Source: Anadara kagoshimensis (taxonomy: Eukaryota; Mollusca; Bivalvia; Arcoida; Arcidae). Taken from it: a stretch of 64,000 nucleotides of DNA. The position numbers and the translations under genes were made by a program. Shown in pieces: positions 57,701-64,000 of the stretch. Location of the stretch: contig CM037863.1 of assembly GCA_021292105.1 (NCBI GenBank), positions 9,798,085 to 9,862,084 on the forward strand, given 5' to 3'. Within the stretch, counting starts at the first letter, position 1. The number at the start of each line of letters is the position of its first letter. The notes beneath the pieces were generated by a model. It worked only from the letters and a program-made list of their open reading frames with translations. It was not told where the DNA came from and ran no database searches.

Positions 57701-58380
57701 ATTCTTATTTTAGGCGTTACCCTCTCTGTAAGATAACCGTTAATAAATACTCTATATTAATGCTACATAGACCATTAGACACGTATTAAAAATTATAAAA
57801 ACATGTCAATTATATAAAGTGTGTAAATCTTCAGGTTTACATATGTAAATGTAACTGTAAATTTTCAAATTTGAAAAATATTTCAAGAATGTTTAATGTG
57901 TCTATAGGGCTTCGATTGCGGAGTGGTATAAAACGTCGGGTTAGGGATTACAGCGCCGGTCAACGCCTAGTACGAATACCCATGTATATATATAAGGAAG
58001 TTTGTCAGTTTGCTTGCTTAAAATCGGTTGGTTTTTTCCGGGTTGGCCGGTTTTCCTTCATCGTCCAAAAACTGACCGCACTCCGTATAAATGAAACATA
58101 TTTATCTTAAGGAGCGTTAAATTCATTACTCCACTCAATCACATCAGAAATTACCGCTTCGATATAAGTGAAAAAAAATCTTCACTGGAGGGTAATACAC
58201 CATTAATCTACTCCACCGCTATTGTCCATGCAATATTGAACAAAAACACATGCAAGCCCAATTTATTCAAAGGCAATTCCATATTGCAATAACGCAAGGC
58301 AAATTTCTAACTGAAAAGTTATATCTTTTACTACACATGTAGGTTGAATCTTATTATTCTTGTACACTAACTGATACTGT
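57701..58380. other. Intronic, SINE scraps only
   Basis: 58140-58215 holds a short SINE relic (CGCTTCGATATAAGTGAAAA; GGGTAATACACCATTAATC). No exon seen. Confidence 0.4.
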
Positions 58381-58389
58381 TTGGTGTTG

Positions 58390-58735
58390 TCAATGAGTTG
58401 AGTTGAGTAATGGTGTTTGATGTCCCAGTTAAGAATATTTCACTTATATCAAGACGTCGCCAGTTATAGGCGAAGTTGCAGAAATTGTGCCTGTGCGTTG
58501 CAATGATGGCATTATACAGCAGGGTTCTTTATCTTGCCAAGCCCACCGTGACATTGGGCCTCGTTTATTTAAAGTTCCCAGACGAAAAAAAATCACTTTC
58601 ATTACATGATGTCGAGTGCTTGGACAAAGAACGGTCACTATCCATTTTCAAGTCTTGGGTCGACCCGGTCGCGGTTCGAACCCACGACCTTCCTCTTACG
58701 GAGCGACCACTCTACCAACTGAGCTACGCAGTGGT
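58390..58735 (-). repeat. Full-length tRNA-derived SINE
   Basis: The minus strand begins CCACTGCGTAGCTCAGTTGG (A box) and TCGTGGGTTCGAACCGC (B box). A ~270 bp body follows and it ends with CTGGGACATCAAACACCATT then ACTCAACTCAAC on the minus strand. It is the longest copy of this family in the window and the reference for fragments at 2370, 7358, 26996, 34620 and 41460. Confidence 0.8.
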
Positions 58736-59120
58736 CGGTGTTTTCAATGACGTACTCTAAGGTACCAAGCGTGAATGCATAATCATACCGAATTGGTATT
58801 TGTTGGTTCTTTTTATCTTTTTATTAATAGTTGTAAGTACTAACTTATTTATTTGGTTGATTATTTTTTCGAACATAAACCTTTTATAAAATAAAATAAA
58901 TAAAAGTTTTACTGAAAAAAACACAACCTTGACAACAACACAACCAAGAACGCAGTACAATACATGACGATGGAATTAAAGAAACGGCCAATAGGACAAA
59001 AATGACATATCTTGGCCAATAAAGTATCTGTACACAATAATGTACCATGGCGATTTTATAATAACCGACTAGACGAAATCCTGAGTTTATAACTAGTACC
59101 AAAGCCAGAGATTGTTTTGT
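58736..59120. other. Intronic, nothing recognised
   Basis: No exon or repeat unit seen. Confidence 0.4.
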
Positions 59121-59124
59121 TTAA

Positions 59125-59240
59125 TCAAGGACATACATACCAGTTCGTGTTAACACAACAATTCCAAAAGCAAAGCAAAAACTTTGAAAACTGACAAATC
59201 AAGTTAAACACGCAGATTTTCATCAGGGAAGTGAGAACGT
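59125..59240 (-). repeat. Penelope-tail copy, minus orientation
   Basis: CATACATACCAGTTCGTGTT, CCAAAAGCAAAGCAAAAAC, AAACTGACAAATCAAGTTAA, CACGCAG and TCATCAGGGAAGTGAGAACG in reversed tail order. Confidence 0.65.
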
Positions 59241-59439
59241 ATAAACATATATCTACACCACCACGTGTGAAATTACATTTTAAAACGACCATATTGGGTG
59301 GAATGGTCATTCTCAAGCAATGTTTAGGATTTATTTTGCGTCAATATATGATAAGTAGGTGTTTCTCAGCAAAAGATGAGCAAACTACAAGACATAAGAT
59401 AAGTTGTACAAATTTTGTTGAGGTCTCTTGACACTTGAT

Positions 59440-59850
59440 ATTGAATGGATGGTTGGTTGGTAAGTTGGTTGAATGTGCTTAACGTCACATCAGCAATTTC
59501 TCAGCTATTTTGATACTAGGTGAACCAGTAAAGGCCAACGGCAAGGAAAATTCACTTTACCACATGTCGTCTGAGCGGGACTCAAACTCACAGCGGTGAG
59601 AGATCCTGGAATTGAAGACTAACGTCTTTTCCATTAGGCCACCACGGCCTCTTGATATTGCATGAGAATCGGTCATAATATGTTCCATTAGGTAAGTCAG
59701 TTCCGGTAATATTTACGTATTTAGGTAAACAGGAGAAACCCATTAACCTGACAAACTTAGTTCCCTTGTGGGAGTCGAACCTATGCGATAAGAGACATTA
59801 CGATCCGTAAACGCTGGAATTAGACCGCTCGACCACCTTAATATCCTCAG
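59440..59850 (-). repeat. Two tRNA-like SINE heads in tandem
   Basis: 59560-59650 reads, on the minus strand, GCCGTGGTGGCCTAATGGAA then CTGTGAGTTTGAGTCCCGCT (A and B box-like). Its body runs to GAATGTGCTTAACGTCACAT on the plus strand. A second, at 59765-59845, reads AAGGTGGTCGAGCGGTCTAA and ATAGGTTCGACTCCCACA. Neither closes an acceptor stem. Confidence 0.6.
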
Positions 59851-59959
59851 GTTATCGTTACGTCATATACCAGTTTAAGCAGGGAGCTTTATAACAGTGC
59901 CTAATAAATCCGCCATATTTCTTAGTCAGTTTTAGTACTTATTTTTTTGGAATTGTGAT

Positions 59960-60485
59960 TTGGACATGGGTTGGTAGTATGTTTGTTTTCACCTTGCTTT
60001 GGGATTGTGATTTTGGACATGGATTGGTATGTTTGTTTTTACTTTGCTTTGGAATTGTGATTTTGACATGGGTTGGCATGTTTATTTTCACTTTGCTTTG
60101 GAATTGTGATTTTGACATGGGTTGGCATGTTTGTTTTCACTTTGCTTTGGAATTGTAATTTGGACATGGATTGGTATGTTTGTTTTCACTTTGCTTTGGG
60201 ATTGTAATCTGGACATGGATCGGTATGTTTGTTTTTACTTTGCTTTGGAATTGTGATTTGGACATGGGTTGGCATGTTTGTTTTCACTTTGCTTTGGGAT
60301 TGTGATTTGGACATGGATTGGCATGTTTGTTTTCACTTTGATTTGGGATTGTGATTTGGACATGGATTGGTATGTTTGTTTTCACTTTGCTTTGGGATTG
60401 TAATTTGTTCGTGGATTGGTATGTTTGTTTTTACTTTACTATGGAATTGTGATTTGTTCGTGGATTGGTATGTTTGTTTTTGAAA
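59960..60485 (+). repeat. ~57 bp satellite derived from the Penelope tail end
   Basis: About nine units of TTTGGGATTGTGATTTGGAC, ATGGATTGGTATGTTTGTTT and TCACTTTGC. This is the terminal segment of the 46257-46440 tail repeated head to tail, and is the longest of several such expansions in the window. Confidence 0.9.
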
Positions 60486-61070
60486 ACAGCTCTTAGTTCC
60501 GCTGGTAAATGATTAAGCATAGAAACATCCTAGAATCCCAAAACACAGTGATTATTTAATTTGACAGCTAATAGCTGGATTTTGAATTTCATTGACAGGG
60601 GTGAGCCAAGGCGCTTCCACCGCATCGACTCCGTTATCGTTTCTATATATGTAGCCAGTGAACCAATAAACAGACCATAATTTTACATTAAAGATGTCTT
60701 GGTTTCCGCCATAAAAACTGAAAAGTTCATTACTTGAGCTCTTTGGAAGCGATCCTGCTAAACAAGGTTTCTAGTAACCCATCTTGAGGATTCTTTGATT
60801 TCCAAAATGTGCGCGGATTGCACTCACTGAAATGCTGTAATTATTAGTATTTTATTACATGTAAACTATTTTAAAATAATAAGTATTATATTTTACGTTT
60901 TTTTTTTTTTTTTTTTTTTTTTGTGTCGTTTGTAGTTTCCAGCGAAGGATTTTAATGGCTTAATGCAATACTTTGTTATATCGTGATTCAGAGTGCAATA
61001 TGATGAAAAACGGTGTTGCGCTTTCGCGTAGTTTAATCAATAAAAACAAAGATATCTGAGTAAAATCAAG
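60486..61070. other. Intronic, no exon seen
   Basis: Poly(T) run of about 24 at 60899-60922. Nothing else recognised. Confidence 0.45.
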
Positions 61071-61072
61071 TA

Positions 61073-61106
<34 letters not shown>

Positions 61107-61200
61107 CAACCGATTAACGTCTGTAAATTGATTTGTTAATTAAAAAAAATGCTGAATGAGACCCATACCAAGACGTAAATAAATTAGAGATGTGTAGGAT

Positions 61201-61235
<35 letters not shown>

Positions 61236-61327
61236 CAAGAAAAGCGGTTCATTTCTGTAAAAAAAATGTTGAATGAGACTGATACAAAGACGTTAATAAG
61301 CAATGTTTGGGGTTACATAATTATTAC

Positions 61328-61380
<53 letters not shown>
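61071..61380. repeat. ~126 bp unit with (AAT)n, 3 copies, abutting exon 1
   Basis: (AAT)n tracts at 61076-61106, 61205-61232 and 61330-61380 are separated by related spacers (AAAAAAATGCTGAATGAGAC and AAAAAAATGTTGAATGAGAC). The last tract directly follows the gene B exon 1 donor on the minus strand. Confidence 0.9.
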
Positions 61381-61385
<5 letters not shown>

Positions 61386-61386
61386 C

Positions 61387-61453
61387 ATGAAGATGCTGGA
61401 ACCACAACACACAAAAGACAGACGAAGAAATAATAATAAAGCATTGATGTCAT
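61387..61453 (-). CDS. Gene B exon 1: signal peptide
   Basis: ATG (61451-61453, context CAAAAATGA) opens 22 codons and one base before donor TCAT|GTAAGT. It encodes MTSM, then an aromatic and aliphatic core (LYYYFFVCLLCVVV) and PASS, a good signal peptide. The phase 1 end matches ShKT exon 2. The full prediction is 126 residues: signal, ShKT, 15-residue linker, ShKT, short tail. A TATA box 78-85 nt upstream supports this being the first coding exon. The tie to exons 8 kb away is by phase, strand and absence of another candidate. Role unknown; a small secreted two-ShKT protein. Confidence 0.75.
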
Positions 61454-61530
61454 TTTTGATTAAGTTTCTCTGATGAAGGTCTGAAACTTTACACAAATTC
61501 TGAAAGTTCTGAACACAAGAATAACAAGCA

Positions 61531-61538
61531 TATTTATA
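61531..61538 (-). promoter_or_regulatory. Gene B TATA box
   Basis: The minus strand reads CTTATAAATATGC; TATAAATA matches the consensus. A start site about 30 nt downstream (near 61503) would give a ~50 nt 5' UTR. Confidence 0.65.
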
Positions 61539-61610
61539 AGGACATCGTGGTCACTAAGTATTAACCCAGATATGGTATATTACTGATAAGAACTGGGAGA
61601 GGTGTAAGTG

Positions 61611-61618
61611 TGACGTCA
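61611..61618. promoter_or_regulatory. Palindromic CRE upstream of gene B
   Basis: TGACGTCA, a perfect cAMP-response element consensus, lies about 73 bp upstream of the TATA box. CREs within roughly 200 bp of a TATA box are commonly functional in animals. Binding is inferred. Confidence 0.5.
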
Positions 61619-63345
61619 TCAGGATTAATATGAAATATTTTCAGCATAGGCACGTAGTTAGCTACAAGATCAATGTTTGAGAGAATATCTATAAAGGTTG
61701 AATATTTGAGGAAATTTTGACACGTTTGTTCCGATTAATTTATGTTTTCAAGAAGTCTCATGTTAACACCCTTGACCAGATGTCAATTTCGGGCAATATT
61801 AATTCACAGATTTGAATACAAATTGGTTTTGTAGAAAATATGACGAAAATCAAACGCATACGTACCCATCGCCCATGTTCAAATCACTATCCCAAAAACA
61901 AATTAAAAAACTGGAAAAATAATTAAACACGTACAATTCTACTATCCCGGATGGATAAATATTTTTAAAAATGTAGTTGATATACCAAAAGCATATTGAT
62001 GCCCACGCCATGAACATGGCCGGGGCATATAGTGTTATCCGTGTCCATCTGTCCGTCCGAGAATCTTTTTCCGCTCTTTACCTTTTTTATATAACGAGGT
62101 TCCGTTCCAAATTGCAGATATCAAGGTCATTTTCTTTAAGTCACAGAATCATAAAAATACAGAAATTGCACCTTTTCATGTGTTTCGGCTTCTTAACATT
62201 TAAATCATATATTGAAGTGATATTTACAAGATACCCAGCACGGAAAGGGGATGTATCACGTTCCAAATTGCAAGAGGTCACAAAAACATAAAAAAACATT
62301 GAAAGATGCACTTTTAAGCCGTTTCCGCTCCTAAACCGTTGTATCAAAAGAGGTATCATAGAGTTGATATTCACAAGAAAGTTGCAATAAAAAGGATGTG
62401 TCTCGCACCAAACTAGATTCATCAAAGAGCAAGTTTAGCGTACCGATTAAGGCTTATCAAACAAGGATGTGTCGCGTACCAATTTGTAGTCATCAAGGTC
62501 AGGATCTAAGGACCGACCATAAACATTCAGAAAAATTCACTTTTTCATCCATTTTTTGCCTTAAACTTTTTGTAACGTGGTATTTTCATGAAATACATTG
62601 TTTAAATAAAAATTCTTAATCGACACATGACACCACAGTCAATTGCAAGAATCTGCCACCTATATATCGAGGTTGTCAGATAAGGGAAGATGAAGGAAAG
62701 AGGAGCGACATGAGAAAAGGACGGACTTTCGGCAAGCGTGGTTACATTAAGTTTTTTTTGGATGCCCAAATATTTGAATTTTAAAAATAGCTGTAGTTGT
62801 TTTATAACGAAATTTAGCCTATAAAATTATTGTTATCCGGTGTAGCCACATGCTTTTGTAACCCAGTTATGTGTTAACCAAATGTCAGAATGGTTTAGTA
62901 ATGCAATCGGGACTGCCGTATCACATCTGTCAGGTTGGTCCAGTGGTAAAAACTTGACTGGTACAACCTAGGGTTATTATTGAAACCAAGACAAGTGTAT
63001 CACACATGTGAAAAAGGCAAGGTTGTCTAACGATTTTTTCGCAGCCCAGGGTTACTATTAAAACGCAGACTGGTGTGACCCAGCTATGGAATAGGTTTAG
63101 TTATGTACGCGCCAGATTCCATAACTAAATTTTACTGAAGTTAATAGAAAATCGAAATAAAGATTTTTATCGTACCCAGTAACTCTTAAGAATAAATGTA
63201 TTTTTAAGTGCTTATATTGACAGCCATGTGACAGACTTAATCACCAGATTACGTACGCCGGTTATTAATTATCAGAGGTTACAACATTGTTTCAACTCTA
63301 TGACGTAATAGAAAATACATGTTGTATTTCATTTAGCACGTGCAA
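61619..63345. repeat. Intergenic region with decayed repeats
   Basis: 61855-61945 is a minus-orientation Penelope-tail relic (CAAATCACTATCCCAAAAAC). 61995-62620 has four loose ~100-150 bp units around CGTTCCAAATTGCAGATATC, CAAGGTCA and ATTTACAAGATACC, with chance frames. 62930-63100 has a loose duplication (GCCCAGGGTTACTATTAAAA). No gene is seen. Confidence 0.5.
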
Positions 63346-63470
63346 TACAGACCTGTCTAAAGTTTAACACTGAGTCAACAAAAATGGAGCCGAAGCCGTT
63401 CGGGTATTGATATATTTTGACCAAAAGTATGACAAGAAAAGGATAGCGGCTGCCAAATACATAGCTTTAG
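63346..63470. repeat. 'ACAGACCTGTC' MITE, left end only
   Basis: TACAGACCTGTCTAAAGTTT then AACACTGAG; the right end is absent and the sequence passes into hairpin elements. Confidence 0.55.
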
Positions 63471-63472
63471 AT

Positions 63473-63590
63473 ATGTCATGTGCTACTTTTGAAATTTTAT
63501 GAAATAATATAATTCAAAAGTAGCACATGAATTGTCATGTGCTACTTTTGAATTATATTATTTCGTAAAATTCAAAAGTAGCACATGACA
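63473..63590. mobile_element. Two adjoining 'TGTCATGTGCTACTTTTGAA' hairpins
   Basis: ATGTCATGTGCTACTTTTGA through AAAAGTAGCACATGA (63473-63530) is followed at once by TTGTCATGTGCTACTTTTGA through AAAAGTAGCACATGACA (63531-63590). Each half is a palindrome of about 58 bp. Confidence 0.9.
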
Positions 63591-63624
63591 GATATATAAA
63601 AAGAGGGGCTAATGTCTAGATAGG

Positions 63625-63785
63625 TAAAGTTAGCTACTAGTAACTGGCTACTAGTAGCTGGCTACTTGTAGAAGAAAAGTTAGCTACTAGTAGCCAGTTA
63701 CTTGTGGAAGAAAAGTTAGCTACTAGTAGCCAGTTACTTGTGGAGGAAAAGTTAGCTACTAGTAGCCAGTTACTTGTTAGAAAAA
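63625..63785. repeat. 36 bp tandem repeat, ~4 copies
   Basis: The unit is GTTAGCTACTAGTAGCCAGT then TACTTGTGGAAGAAAA; AGCTACTAGTAGCT inside the unit is itself palindromic. Confidence 0.92.
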
Positions 63786-64000
63786 TAGTTGATTATTTTG
63801 AAAAAATATCAACTATTTACTACGCATAACTACCTACTAACGAATTAGATTTTATGGATCAAAACTTCCGCAAAACTACGAACAATTTCTTGTACCACGA
63901 ATGTAGTCCCGATATTTTTGAATGTAAATAACATTACATACGAGTAGCTGGGTATTTATTTTTAAGATATTCAAAATTCAAGCATATAATGATGAAGTAT
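63786..64000. other. Window end, nothing recognised
   Basis: Short AT-rich end segment without feature. Confidence 0.4.

Overview
The window looks like AT-rich, intron- and repeat-dominated nuclear DNA of a marine invertebrate, most probably a bivalve mollusc. The grounds are long introns, secreted low-complexity and ShKT-type proteins, a Penelope-like reverse transcriptase, tRNA-headed SINEs ending in a 'GGTGTTTAAC..CCAG' motif, and abundant short inverted-repeat (MITE-like) elements and minisatellites. The species assignment is inference. No bacterial-type features are present.

Two spliced genes can be assembled by hand, both on the minus strand and both with phase-consistent GT/AG introns. 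Gene A (38165 down to 2728) starts with a signal-peptide exon (38094-38165). It continues after a 30 kb intron with an 86-codon exon (7827-8084) and a 2 kb exon (2728-4773). The large exon encodes a Gln/Pro/Gly/Trp-rich matrix-like protein with about 21 copies of a Gly-Pro-Asn-Gly-Met-Gln repeat in Gly-X-Y register, and a short four-cysteine C-terminus. Gene B (61453 down to 47118) encodes a small secreted protein of about 126 residues with two ShKT domains. Its exons are 61387-61453, 53007-53120, 51781-51825, 50802-50915 and 47118-47158; it has a TATA box, an upstream palindromic CRE and a poly(A) signal.

Layout: 1-2.3 kb degenerate 70 bp repeats; 2.7-8.1 kb gene A exons 3 and 2; 8.1-38.1 kb gene A intron 1, holding a hammerhead ribozyme motif (15352-15397, minus strand), MITEs and several minisatellites (35 bp, 46 bp, about 48 bp, about 230 bp); 38.2-47 kb intergenic DNA with a 56 bp satellite and a decayed Penelope-like RT (45408-46247); 47-61.5 kb gene B with repeat-filled introns, including two related TGACGTCA-containing minisatellites; 61.5-64 kb intergenic repeats.

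The two genes are not an operon. Both are predicted secreted products, compatible with an extracellular matrix, shell, byssus or mucus role, but function cannot be shown from sequence. All repeat boundaries are approximate unless a terminal repeat or target-site duplication is named. All calls were made by eye without database searches.
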